Shown in pieces: positions 40,201 through 48,601 of a stretch of DNA of 64,000 nucleotides. This DNA comes from Tetramitus jugosus. Taxonomy: Eukaryota > Heterolobosea > Eutetramitea > Acrasida > Vahlkampfiidae. The translations under genes were made by a program, and so were the position numbers. Under the pieces are notes generated by a model. That model made no database searches, was not told the origin of the DNA, and was given only the letters and a program-made list of their open reading frames with translations. Numbering within the stretch: the first letter of the stretch is position 1; every line of letters begins with the position of its first letter. The stretch lies in NCBI GenBank assembly GCA_937625935.1, contig OW569344.1, forward strand, positions 558,001 through 622,000, in the 5' to 3' direction.

Positions 40201-42838
40201 CAATTGTAAATTGCATCTCCTCTGCCTTATCTGTGCTCAGATTAAAGAGACAGTCAACAATCTTCTGCAAGATGAGTTGATCCGGTTCATGAAGACACAA
40301 CATGCTTAGAGAACCAATAATCTTTTCCTTCAAATTATTAGTTGTACTCGATTTGTTCAATTGGTCCAGCAATAAATCAATTGCTTCTTGCTTCGAGTTG
40401 ATCACTGTTGTCAACTTCTTCTGCAGTTCAGCACTTAGAGGTTTACGGTATTGTCCCAAGTAGCATAGAGCACCTTGACGAGCAATTTCTCCAAATGCGT
40501 AGTAACATGCTCTTGGAATCAATGCTCTATGACTACCAATAACAATCAGATCAACAATATCTTCCACTATTCCCTTGAGCTCCTCTGGTACTGTAGGGTT
40601 CCGAGTTCTCTTGAACGTTAGAGCAACAATATTTCCCAGTGTTAAGATGGCTCCATGAGTGGAACTCTCTGTTGAATTGGACATGTTTTCCTTTAGCATA
40701 TTTAAAAGTTGCAGCTTATTGGAATCATTCATGAACATGTACAATACTGCCATGAGTCTCGCTGTTTGTTCTCTTGACTGTTCATCACCATTAAACATAT
40801 ATTTTTTAACAATGCTGAATTGTTCAGCAAACAATGGTCCAAATTCTTCAACATCCAATGAACACAAGTGCAAAACAGCCGAAGATGCCTCTAACAACAA
40901 ATCTGCAGATGAAAATTCATGGAAGGCTTTCTGTAGACACAAAGTATATGCACTTATGATTGGTTCGCCAGATGTTGTCGTACGACCGCGCAAAGAGACA
41001 ACATACTCCTTTAAGCTCATGTTTTGTTTCTTTGCCGAGTCTTCCAATACTTTCCTGAAGAACTCAATGAGTGCAAAGTGTGCCCCTGGAGCAATAGTAG
41101 GACTATCAGGATTTATCAGATAGTTGTATACATACTGTGTAAACTCCACAAAGTCTGGATAGTGAAATTGTTCTTTTGTATCCAGTTGTCGATACTTGGT
41201 AAATCGCTCGAAGTCAGATCCTCGATATGCTTCCTCTCGTAAGTTTAGTGATTGATCGTTGGCACATAATAAATTGATGAACCGCGATGGAATATGTTCA
41301 AATGGAAACAGTCTGTTCGCACATCTCAAAACAGCCGCAGATGCATTCGGATTTCGATTCTTATCTACAATAAATCTTAAGAACAATTTTTCAAAATTGT
41401 CTTGCAATTGAGAGTCAGGGTTCTTATATGCATCGATCAGACTCGATAAACCCTGTTGAATTGAGATTTTAATCCTAGGTTCCTCCTTGATCAAACCAGA
41501 AAAGTACAACTGGACAATGTAAAACTTGTCTCGCACAATCTCTGGAAACTTCTTGGCCAAACTACCTAAAGCAGTATAAAAATTCTCCTTCATGACATTA
41601 ATTTGCGATACTTCACCTACATTGGAGCCAGCTCTATTTGATAACTTGGTAATACCATCAACAAGTTGACTCAAAAGAGCTTTGGCAAACGACTCCGTGT
41701 TCTCTCTCTTGCCTTCATTCAGTATCCAAATAAACAATTGCATACCACTCGCCTTGAGCTTTGGTGGCGCAAATTCACTGAATAATGAGTCAAATAAGAT
41801 ATCCTTGACCACATTTCCACTGTTTGCAGCCAACACAGACTTTGTTAAATAATAAATAATCTTGACTTTGACATTGGTCGATTGTTGCGTTCGGTTATAG
41901 GTCTTTCCCAAGTACAAATCAAAGAGTGTCGATACTAAATTAGGATCCTCGAAATCTAAATCTGTTACCTTCTTCAATCGATTCTCACATCTTGATGTTA
42001 GAGGCTCTTGTCCATCCACTGAGCCTATCAGCAACAACGGCAAAGCATCATTGTCGTTCAACAAATCGCTCGTTATCAAATTGCAGACCGCTTCTTTCCT
42101 GTCGAATATTTGCTTGGCATCCAAGTTACGCTCACCAATGATTCGCTTGACAGAAGCAACCGATAATCCCTCGGGTATCGACAAAACATCACCAGTCAGC
42201 TTGTAACTGGGTTTCATCAACAACACATCCTTCAAAAAATACAAAAACAACTTGACATCATCTCTCATTTCACTCTGTTTGAACATTTCGCTCAAAGATG
42301 CCAATTGATCATAATTGACTTGTTCACCACTGACCACCTCTGTTGTCGTCACTGCACTCTCTTCTGTTGGAACAATTGTCGCAGGGATCTTCATGTACAA
42401 AACACTGTCCATCATAAATCTCAATAGCATACTCTGTTGTGGCTCCGTTTTGGAAACAATCTTTGGCAATAACATCGTGAGCACATCTGCCTTCTCTTGA
42501 TTCGAACTGGATCGATAGGCCAAATCGAGGAAAATTTGAGCAAAGTTGCGCACAAAGGGAGAATCAGATGGAGGGTTCAAATACAATTGAAGAATGGCTT
42601 TAAAGGGCAACTTGAGCAAATGTGGCTCCTCTTGCTTGATACGCTTGTTTACATTGGTTAGGACTTCGATGACCTTGTTTCGCACGTTGACATCAGGGAA
42701 AGACAATAGGGATAACAACTGGGGCAACTGAGTAGAAATGTTCTGTTGCAGAACAGATCGATCATTGGTCAACAGAAGTTTGTTTCCCATTTTGTCAACA
42801 ATGTTGAATATTTGTTCACTGGAGGGCTTTTTGGACAT
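37280..42838 (-). CDS. ECM29: proteasome-associated adaptor ECM29
   Basis: An 1852-residue all-helical HEAT-repeat protein that matches ECM29 (human about 1845 residues). It binds the 26S proteasome, stabilises or quality-checks core-regulatory particle assembly, and links proteasomes to membranes and motors. The N terminus (LPQLLSLLSFPDVNVRNKVIEVL onwards) is the conserved start block. A central signature reads LPVIVPKLFRYQFDPNPIINRS with TDMWNSLV. HEAT-like helix pairs continue to the C terminus, broken by a short Glu/Lys-rich insert near residue 1660. The frame is continuous with no intron. The first ATG (42838) gives a family-like N terminus. The stop is 34 bp from the OLA1 stop, so the two genes converge tightly. 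Confidence 0.94.
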   Translation of the reverse strand: MSKKPSSEQIFNIVDKMGNKLLLTNDRSVLQQNISTQLPQLLSLLSFPDVNVRNKVIEVLTNVNKRIKQEEPHLLKLPFKAILQLYLNPPSDSPFVRNFAQIFLDLAYRSSSNQEKADVLTMLLPKIVSKTEPQQSMLLRFMMDSVLYMKIPATIVPTEESAVTTTEVVSGEQVNYDQLASLSEMFKQSEMRDDVKLFLYFLKDVLLMKPSYKLTGDVLSIPEGLSVASVKRIIGERNLDAKQIFDRKEAVCNLITSDLLNDNDALPLLLIGSVDGQEPLTSRCENRLKKVTDLDFEDPNLVSTLFDLYLGKTYNRTQQSTNVKVKIIYYLTKSVLAANSGNVVKDILFDSLFSEFAPPKLKASGMQLFIWILNEGKRENTESFAKALLSQLVDGITKLSNRAGSNVGEVSQINVMKENFYTALGSLAKKFPEIVRDKFYIVQLYFSGLIKEEPRIKISIQQGLSSLIDAYKNPDSQLQDNFEKLFLRFIVDKNRNPNASAAVLRCANRLFPFEHIPSRFINLLCANDQSLNLREEAYRGSDFERFTKYRQLDTKEQFHYPDFVEFTQYVYNYLINPDSPTIAPGAHFALIEFFRKVLEDSAKKQNMSLKEYVVSLRGRTTTSGEPIISAYTLCLQKAFHEFSSADLLLEASSAVLHLCSLDVEEFGPLFAEQFSIVKKYMFNGDEQSREQTARLMAVLYMFMNDSNKLQLLNMLKENMSNSTESSTHGAILTLGNIVALTFKRTRNPTVPEELKGIVEDIVDLIVIGSHRALIPRACYYAFGEIARQGALCYLGQYRKPLSAELQKKLTTVINSKQEAIDLLLDQLNKSSTTNNLKEKIIGSLSMLCLHEPDQLILQKIVDCLFNLSTDKAEEMQFTIGEAFSCIAGGNLYCTLYQYDEYEVIFSRPMTSEELEREQTLRKTFTTSILSKVIQSGVLSPKKIIRQSSSIWLLAISRYCSESPYLRNYLKDIQKAFSILLTDNNEVTTEVAGRGLAYVYQLGDKQTQKDLVNSLMNSLSGKKNAKDIKLTQDSELLLFPEEIKNMDKGMGTYKELVSVANDIGKPEMIYQMLSVSSHHAMWNAKKAAAFSAVSIASFSQEHGELDKILPVIVPKLFRYQFDPNPIINRSMTDMWNSLVKNPKETIDKFFPAIMKEVIAGLESELWRVREASCHAVSDLISGRRFVDMEPFLEECMIRVFRVTDDIKESGRKAAASTLRRLGAFSVKCCNPKYTTDRNEVGRALKILIPVYLKTGLLFPAKEVVSFSLEHLQQICQVSLHLIRPHITDIIGVLLEQMSVLEPAAFNYIQLNADKYNVSQEQLESMRMSMAQSGPINDTISACARHIDEEVCETLIPRIVDILRSGVGLPTRTATAKFIGDLGKFHGNAIKKFVPTLLTAVMRTIQTTSSAVEKKVLAISLPYILKNAKVTQGKLVLQQILNLYVQSNEDAKSEEIHHVSGILMENIARNVPAIIKRFNELVLPVIFIARHDESKRVNSVWESVWEECMTTSPKDTIRLYIEPIADMCIQLLNHQSWKMKKQGGQGLNEIGTLLNIDITQAQRTKIITNLLSNIPGRVWEGKEILLEALASTCEAFKKDSDYTDENQKQLLQKVLEVALRECSRNNVAFKLQALSCMRRILKVPLFERMVDEQLYNSARNTLNECQQVTQSPEDAEKEKEEQKEPAAMTLEKKREEKQKEEIMCQTIELTPLIVPSNHVALFEKEIQSLVESLSSARLSVPVSHSLLNSLMTFATRLLKSCDVEAQQQLFSPAKVNQFIQLLFMQTDPSQRQILTRTKAFEIFGEFLKLMKTERSELFEQVKPQTIELLQEGQSKEKDIAVQSKFSTLLDILNK

Positions 42839-43125
42839 GATGATATTTTGTATATATGTAACTTATTAGAGAATAGATGGATTTGTTGTGGTTGATGTTT
42901 TGGTTTCTGGATGATTGTTGCGCAATATTTGTTTGATCAAATTCTCCTCATGACAATAAAAATAGAAATATAGTTCCTTGTGCTTCTTGCCGTTGTAATC
43001 GATATCATTGAACAGAAAGCGAAAACTTATCAAAATACAAAATACAAAAAGCTTTTGAGAAAGTACATCATCATTTTACTGTGATCGAGTTTATGATTGT
43101 CTTCTTTTTGTGTGTATGTGTGCGT
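42839..43125. other. 287-bp gap upstream of ECM29
   Basis: No gene is seen. It contains the ECM29 upstream region and the 3' flank of the next minus-strand gene, with A/T-rich sequence and no clear motif. Confidence 0.5.
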
Positions 43126-44244
43126 CTAAGCAGTCAAACAGGCCTTGCTCTCTTGTCTTATACGTCTCTGAGCCATAGCAAACCGCTCATCCAAGTCTGT
43201 TGTCGTTGTCTTTGTCGACAGAGCGACAGAGGATGTTATCGTTGATGTAGCTCCTGTTGTTGTTGTTGTAGTTGTGGTCCCAACTGCAGAGTAAGAAGGA
43301 GGGATGCAAGTGTAATGACGATGGTCATTCAATGGATGATATCCTCCTTCTTCTCTCTTCTCACCTCTCAACACCAAATGTTTCACCTTGTTGTCACTCG
43401 TTTTCATAGCTATCGAAAACGTCTTGCTCCTGTGAGTATATTCACTGCTGTTGTTGTTGTTGCTTGTTGTTAGAGCTGAATGATCAGTCATAGTATCAAT
43501 ATGACTGTGATTACTGTTTTTGTTGTTGTGGCTTGCATTCAAGTTTTGAATGTCATTTTTCATGTGATGGAAGGATGGTGATAATGATAGAGATGCAGGA
43601 GTGGGTAGAACCATTGTTGTTGCTGTGGTGGTTGGTGGTGATCGATGATGATTGAGAGGGATTCGATGATGCTGATGCTGATGATGATGAGACATCAGTG
43701 ATGATGGTGATGGTGAAAATGGAGAAGTTGAGTGATTGTTGTTGCTTCTTTGATATTGTTGTTGAGAGTGGTTCATAGTGTAGGGATGATACATGGCAGT
43801 GTTCGTGCCTTGTCTCCTACTATTATTACTCTCTGATGTGTTGTATGCTTGTTGTTGTTGACTGTGATGAGATGGAGAAGAAGAATAGTTGTGTGGAGAT
43901 CCTGCATGATGATGAGGTGACGATGATGATGTTGATGATGGTGAAAGACAAGATGATGGAGAGGATGGACTGAGAGCAGTAGGGCTACTGCCATTCACCT
44001 TCTTGGCCATGGATCTCCTGTTTCCACTGACTCCGGATTTCCTCGTGTTAAACATCCATGCATGAATTGCACTGTTACCTCCATTGTTGTTATTATTGTT
44101 GTTGTTGTTGTTACTATTGGTAGGTGAAACAGACATGGGCAGTTTTGGGTGGGATGGATTGTTGAGATCTCCGTCTCCAATAGTGGTTGCCATAGTTGGA
44201 GGCGATTGTGGCTTGACGTTAGGGGAAGTCCAAGTTCGAGGCAT
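43126..44244 (-). CDS. low-complexity Asn/Ser/His-rich protein, hypothetical
   Basis: A 372-residue frame starting at an ATG with an A/C-rich context. It is dominated by poly-Asn, poly-Ser, His/Gln and Thr runs, with many Ser-Pro and Thr-Pro pairs. The only better-ordered parts are a short stretch around KTFSIAMKTSDNKVKHLVLR and a C-terminal helix ending in ERFAMAQRRIRQESKACLTA. No family is recognised. Clean spacing from both neighbours and a long stop-free frame support a real gene. The pattern suggests a disordered regulatory protein or kinase substrate, which is inference. Confidence 0.6.
   Translation of the reverse strand: MPRTWTSPNVKPQSPPTMATTIGDGDLNNPSHPKLPMSVSPTNSNNNNNNNNNNGGNSAIHAWMFNTRKSGVSGNRRSMAKKVNGSSPTALSPSSPSSCLSPSSTSSSSPHHHAGSPHNYSSSPSHHSQQQQAYNTSESNNSRRQGTNTAMYHPYTMNHSQQQYQRSNNNHSTSPFSPSPSSLMSHHHQHQHHRIPLNHHRSPPTTTATTMVLPTPASLSLSPSFHHMKNDIQNLNASHNNKNSNHSHIDTMTDHSALTTSNNNNSSEYTHRSKTFSIAMKTSDNKVKHLVLRGEKREEGGYHPLNDHRHYTCIPPSYSAVGTTTTTTTTGATSTITSSVALSTKTTTTDLDERFAMAQRRIRQESKACLTA
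44084..44113. repeat. TTG/TTA trinucleotide run coding poly-Asn
   Basis: An imperfect trinucleotide repeat inside the hypothetical protein gene, read as AAC/AAT codons on the minus strand. Confidence 0.75.
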
Positions 44245-44637
44245 GATGATAAAACAATGGAATGTGTTGTGGTTCGGGGTGAAAGGAGTTGTGTTAGGTA
44301 GTTGTTGCTGAGTTATAAAAGTGTCACTCTGTGAGTTATGTTGTTGTGTTGTGTGTGGTGGAGTGTGTTAACATTCTGTATGGCGCTACGAATGGGGTGG
44401 GTTACGGCTCTTGTCACTTCTCCTGCATCATCAAGAACGGACGCTTGACAACACTGGTTAGAGACAGGTGTCGCTCAAAATGGTTGACAACTGTCATATT
44501 CCGTGATGGTTGTCATTATTCATTTTCGTTTGGAGTGAAAGTGGATGAATAATTTGGGGTGTTATTACCTCAAAAAGAGCTTGGGGTGCAAAAAAAACAA
44601 ACGACGAAAATGAGAATCGGGAGAATAGAAGGGCACC
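44245..44637. promoter_or_regulatory. 393-bp gap with clustered TGACA half-sites
   Basis: No gene is seen. Between about 44446 and 44514 there are several TGACA/TGTCA words. They include a perfect inverted pair TGACAACTGTCA (44485-44496) and GACAGGTGTC (44463-44472). The region lies upstream of the low-complexity gene (start 44244) and downstream of the USP gene. Confidence 0.35.
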
Positions 44638-45876
44638 TCAAAGCAGTGCACAGGTCGAACTTTCCCTCTCTATTCGTTCGATCAGCTGTGGTTTTATCAT
44701 TGACTTGTCAACATCACACATGACGTGAGTGTAAAGGCTGTTCCGAATATATACAAGCATGTAGGCCGACTTGGTAGCGATACCCGTTCCAAAGTTTGGT
44801 TCGAACACAGCAGCCTCTGGAATCTCTTTTGCATGTTCATCGTCAAACAGGATCCACCGTTTCTTGTCAGGATTCTGAGATACGTTCGATATGCACGTGT
44901 AGTGACCTCCATTGACACTTCCACTGTGAATCAATACACTCTGCAGTGTATAATTCCAATCTTCTGATTGTTCACTCTCAATCACAAACTCCTTGAGATC
45001 CATGTCGTTTGTGAACTCACACCTGGCATTAATCTTTCTCTGTGCTCCACTCATTGAAACTTCAAATCGCTTCAAATGAATAAAGAGAACTGGCGGGAAC
45101 GAAACAAAACGAATTCCCCGCTTGGCGTCCTGTAGTCCGAGTTGATCGTTTGCAAAGTAACGATTGTCGCCCATGAGCAAATCAGGTTTGACAAAGTGTC
45201 GCAAAGATTCATACACTGAAGGTGTAACAGTCAACTGGACATCATAAAAATCTTCTCTTCTCTTGCTTGTAAAGTTCACATGCAAGCACGACGTATAAAT
45301 TTCAAATTGACCCTTGAAGAGCTTTGAAATCAGATTGAATTCATCCTTGCTCTTTACATTTTTCTTCGTCAGTGCCTCTTCAATTTTTTCAATGAGCATT
45401 CTGGCCAATTCCTGTATATCGTGCTGAACATAGGCATCACTGGAGCTCCATCCAAAACTGTCCAACAACTTTTGTGTGTTGACACTAGAGTCACCGAATT
45501 GCAAGTGATAAAATGTGGATTGAAGTGCTTTGATGATGCGATTGTTCGAATTGTGAGCATCCCAGATTGCTTTTCTGAGCACTCGTATGTGAAACAGCGA
45601 TTGGAGCAGAGAGTTGAGATAACATGTGGCGCCCATGTTGTTGATACCATTCCATTTTTCAATAATGACTATTTGAGCATCTGATTGTTGTACAACAGAT
45701 GGTGACTGTTGATTCTTGTTGTTGATGTTAGATGATGATGATGATGATTTGCGTCGTCTGATAAAAATGAGTGAATAGAGTGCGACTGATATTGTGCTTG
45801 CGAGACCAATATAATAAAGTTTGAGTTTGCTGATTGGTGATGATGATGATGAATGAGAGCTCAATGGGACCATCAT
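44638..45876 (-). CDS. membrane-anchored USP7-like ubiquitin C-terminal hydrolase
   Basis: A 412-residue cysteine protease that should remove ubiquitin from proteins. A short polar N terminus is followed by one hydrophobic span (about residues 19-39, YYIGLASTISVALYSLIF) and a basic RRRK stop, so it is probably tail-in/core-cytosolic on a membrane. The USP core has the Cys box NNMGATCYLNSLLQ (catalytic Cys about residue 85), the QHDIQELARML segment, FPPVLFIHLKRFE, and the His box GSVNGGHYTCI with WILFDDEHAKEI. The core resembles USP7/Ubp15, not USP30, although the N-terminal anchor is USP30-like. The frame opens earlier at a GTG (45918), but ATG 45876 is the first Met. Zinc-ribbon cysteines seem absent. 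Confidence 0.93.
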   Translation of the reverse strand: MMVPLSSHSSSSSPISKLKLYYIGLASTISVALYSLIFIRRRKSSSSSSNINNKNQQSPSVVQQSDAQIVIIEKWNGINNMGATCYLNSLLQSLFHIRVLRKAIWDAHNSNNRIIKALQSTFYHLQFGDSSVNTQKLLDSFGWSSSDAYVQHDIQELARMLIEKIEEALTKKNVKSKDEFNLISKLFKGQFEIYTSCLHVNFTSKRREDFYDVQLTVTPSVYESLRHFVKPDLLMGDNRYFANDQLGLQDAKRGIRFVSFPPVLFIHLKRFEVSMSGAQRKINARCEFTNDMDLKEFVIESEQSEDWNYTLQSVLIHSGSVNGGHYTCISNVSQNPDKKRWILFDDEHAKEIPEAAVFEPNFGTGIATKSAYMLVYIRNSLYTHVMCDVDKSMIKPQLIERIERESSTCALL

Positions 45877-45942
45877 TTTTTGCTTTTGTCGTTTGTGTGT
45901 TTGATTCTTTGAATGCACAGATGTGATTGAACTCTTTTTTTT

Positions 45943-45950
45943 GCGATCGC
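45943..45950. promoter_or_regulatory. palindrome GCGATCGC upstream of the USP gene
   Basis: An 8-bp GC palindrome inside T- and A-runs, 67-74 bp upstream of the USP ATG. Its placement and flanks resemble the other GC-core elements in this window; its function is unknown. Confidence 0.3.
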
Positions 45951-46119
45951 GGAAAAACTTTTTATTTCAGAGAAAATGTTGTTGGAGAAACGAAGGTGGT
46001 TAGTTGACTGGGATTTTCAATGTTCGTAGATGTTTAACTTTATTAAGTTTGGGAAGTGAGTCAGCGGTTTCGACAAGATAACCTCTGAGAGCTCATTTCC
46101 GTCTGCATCCAAGAGTAAT

Positions 46120-47685
46120 TCAGTCAGAGTCTTCATCAGCTCTTACATTCTTCTTCTTCTTACTGGGCGTTGATGACTTCAAGTGAAAGAGACAGTCGCT
46201 TGTTTTTCTGGCATTGAGCTTGAACGGAACAGATTTGGTCAATGCAGTTCCGTTTTGATCTCTGCACACCAGATGGAATGACTTTCTCTCATGCTCAAAT
46301 GAATTGACAAGGAATGATAGACTATATCTAGCGATCATTCCATTGCCCACAAGTTGAGATTGATGGATCTTGAGTGATTTGTTGATTCCAACATCTTCAT
46401 CCTCTTTCACCAACTCTAGCTTTGGCACTCTTGTTTGCTTTGTCTTGAATAGGACATGCAAAAAGTACTTGAATTTCTTTTCAGATCCACTGCCAATCTT
46501 CAAGGTTGTGTCATTATCACCTTTCCTTGACATAATGTCCTTTCGTGGTATGTCATATGTTCTGTGTCTATTTCTCTCGGGAGATAAGATCATGAACGAT
46601 ATGTGGTGTTTGGTTCCAACCAAGAGAGATAGTTCATCAGTAATAATAACATTTCTCTCTGATGGTGTCAGTTCTTTCTTGACAGGTGCTGGCATTGATT
46701 CAGTACTCATGAATGAGAGCTTAATTTGTTCAATGTCTCTGTTCTGACTTGATTGAGAAGGTGTGAATGTGTACACGTTTTCTTCTTCTTCTTCATCGTC
46801 ATCATTCACAGCTTCATAATCGCTATCATCAGCAGGTTCATTCTTGACTTGATAACGATGTGATGGTTCAGAAATGACTGAAGGAGCACAGGAGACGGAG
46901 CTTCGGCTAATACCAGATTGTCCATTGTTGTCTGTAGATGATGATATCAATGACTCATCACTTTCTTCATACTCTGACGATAGTGGTACCGTCACCAAAT
47001 TTCCAAACGAAGGTTCCTTCTTTGTCGTGCATGTCATTTTTTCGAAGGAGTTTGCAGATCCTGGTTGACTGCCGGAAATTATTGAATTGTAATTTTTGGA
47101 AAACACAATTTCCGGTTCAACTGCAGGAAAAACATTGTCCTCTTCTTCTTCTTCGGACTCTTGTTGCAATAGCTTGTCATGGTCCTTGAATGGATCTATG
47201 TACGAGTCTTCATCAAAAATGGAGGGGAGCTCTGAGAGACCCTCGTCAAAGTTCACTGGTGAGAATTCAAGTGGAGCTTCGATCATGCACTGATCTTCAT
47301 TGAACCAATCACTATCAAGTGATAGTTGTGCAGCAAACTTTGACGTTTCATATTCATGCATTGGATGTATACAACAGTCGTCGTATAGTGAAGATTTTTG
47401 GATCTTTGATATTGGAGAGAAATCACAACTGTCAGTAAAGGATCTCCTTCTCTTGTTGTTGTTACTTCTAGTCGTATTGTTCTTTGTTATGGCCATGTTA
47501 TTAAGGATGTGATGGTTATTGTTGTTAAGGAAATGGGAGTATGCTTCAGTTGTCGACGCAAAGTTGTTCATGTGAGCCATTACGTGTGAGGTGTAATAGT
47601 TGGTTGCAGGGGGATTTTGTTCTTCTCTTGTTTCTCTTGTCTTTTGTTGTTGTGTCTTATGATGAGATTCGGATGTTTTGATCAT
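46120..47685 (-). CDS. unrecognised acidic protein with a C-terminal beta-rich domain
   Basis: A 521-residue protein. The first ~340 residues are Ser/Asp/Glu-rich and look disordered, with a basic KRRR patch near residue 78 that could be a nuclear localisation signal and several acidic clusters like activation regions. Residues about 345-505 are ordered and strand-rich: VGTKHHISFMILSPERN, YFLHVLFKTKQTRVPKLEL, LVGNGMIARYSLSFLV, and ERKSFHLVCRDQNGTALTKS. The end of this region loosely recalls the last strands of Rel/CSL-type Ig-fold DNA-binding domains, but no decisive residues are seen. The tail is basic (KKKKNVR). A transcription factor is the best guess, with low confidence. Confidence 0.7.
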   Translation of the reverse strand: MIKTSESHHKTQQQKTRETREEQNPPATNYYTSHVMAHMNNFASTTEAYSHFLNNNNHHILNNMAITKNNTTRSNNNKRRRSFTDSCDFSPISKIQKSSLYDDCCIHPMHEYETSKFAAQLSLDSDWFNEDQCMIEAPLEFSPVNFDEGLSELPSIFDEDSYIDPFKDHDKLLQQESEEEEEDNVFPAVEPEIVFSKNYNSIISGSQPGSANSFEKMTCTTKKEPSFGNLVTVPLSSEYEESDESLISSSTDNNGQSGISRSSVSCAPSVISEPSHRYQVKNEPADDSDYEAVNDDDEEEEENVYTFTPSQSSQNRDIEQIKLSFMSTESMPAPVKKELTPSERNVIITDELSLLVGTKHHISFMILSPERNRHRTYDIPRKDIMSRKGDNDTTLKIGSGSEKKFKYFLHVLFKTKQTRVPKLELVKEDEDVGINKSLKIHQSQLVGNGMIARYSLSFLVNSFEHERKSFHLVCRDQNGTALTKSVPFKLNARKTSDCLFHLKSSTPSKKKKNVRADEDSD

Positions 47686-48601
47686 ATAAGATTGGTTTGG
47701 TTTACAATGGGAGTTTTGTTTTTCTGCTCGGTTGCGGTTGGTTTTAAAATGAGGATATGAAAGCTAATGGTATGTGAAAGCTTTCTGGTGGTGTGTTTTG
47801 GTTTCCGGGAAATGTAAGTATGTACAGTAAGTTTTTTTGTGAGGGAGTTAACTTTGGATGTTGTGTGTTGTTATTCGGTTGTTGTTAGACACGTGTGCTT
47901 TTTGTTCGTGTTCACAAACTCTGGTGGTTGTGAATCGATGAGAGATATAGAGAGATGTTTGCTGACGCCCAGGCGGTTGGGTGTGAAGTTCGGTCTTGTT
48001 CCTTTTGGGTTGGGTCTAGTACCAGAATTTAGTTCCGTTGTGCTTTCGTTTTTAAGCTTCATAAATGCTGAAATTTCAGGAACGAACACAAAAAGACTGG
48101 AGTGCCGTTCGCAATTGCGGATAAATCTCCCGGAAAGCGATCGGTCAATTCCGTCGGGCTTTTTATAGGTCAAAAAATGGAACGATTCGCGGATATATTT
48201 CGGATATTCCGGCTATTGAGGACTTTGATCGGTTGTGCGTTGCTCTTTTACTCAGAACGTATCTATTCTATAGTTTAGCCTGAGTGTTTGCGTCATTGAG
48301 CATACAGAAGGTGCAGTTCGGATTGCCCGTAGAAAGATTCTTGCAGGAAATCAGGTGCACGTGTCCTTCCAGCACACGAGTTGAAACTCCTTTCTAAATG
48401 AAGCGCCAAAATCGCGGTTACCAACCGACACAAATACCCTTAGGGTAAAATAGGAAATAGAACCGGGAAGAGGATACTCCTATTAAAATTAGCAGTTGCC
48501 AAAAACTCCTGTAGGCCAAACAATTCGTTATTCTCTCACTTGTTTTTGATTCTTTGTTTGTTCACTCGTTCTGAGCAGAAACAGTTATCGAGTCATCTAC
48601 G
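47686..48601. promoter_or_regulatory. 916-bp intergenic region between divergent genes
   Basis: The longest gap in the window. A 109-codon frame at 47839-48168 looks random and is not called. No tRNA or recognisable ncRNA is seen. The region is less A-rich than other gaps and contains GCGCCAAAA at 48403-48411, an exact TTTTGGCGC (E2F-like) on the minus strand, about 190 bp upstream of the next plus-strand gene. Two CGGATAT words lie near 48190-48207. Confidence 0.5.

Noticed and set aside
47839-48168. 109-codon frame in the 916-bp intergenic region
   Set aside because: Its composition is random, it has no recognisable domain, and its A-poor start context is unlike the genes here.
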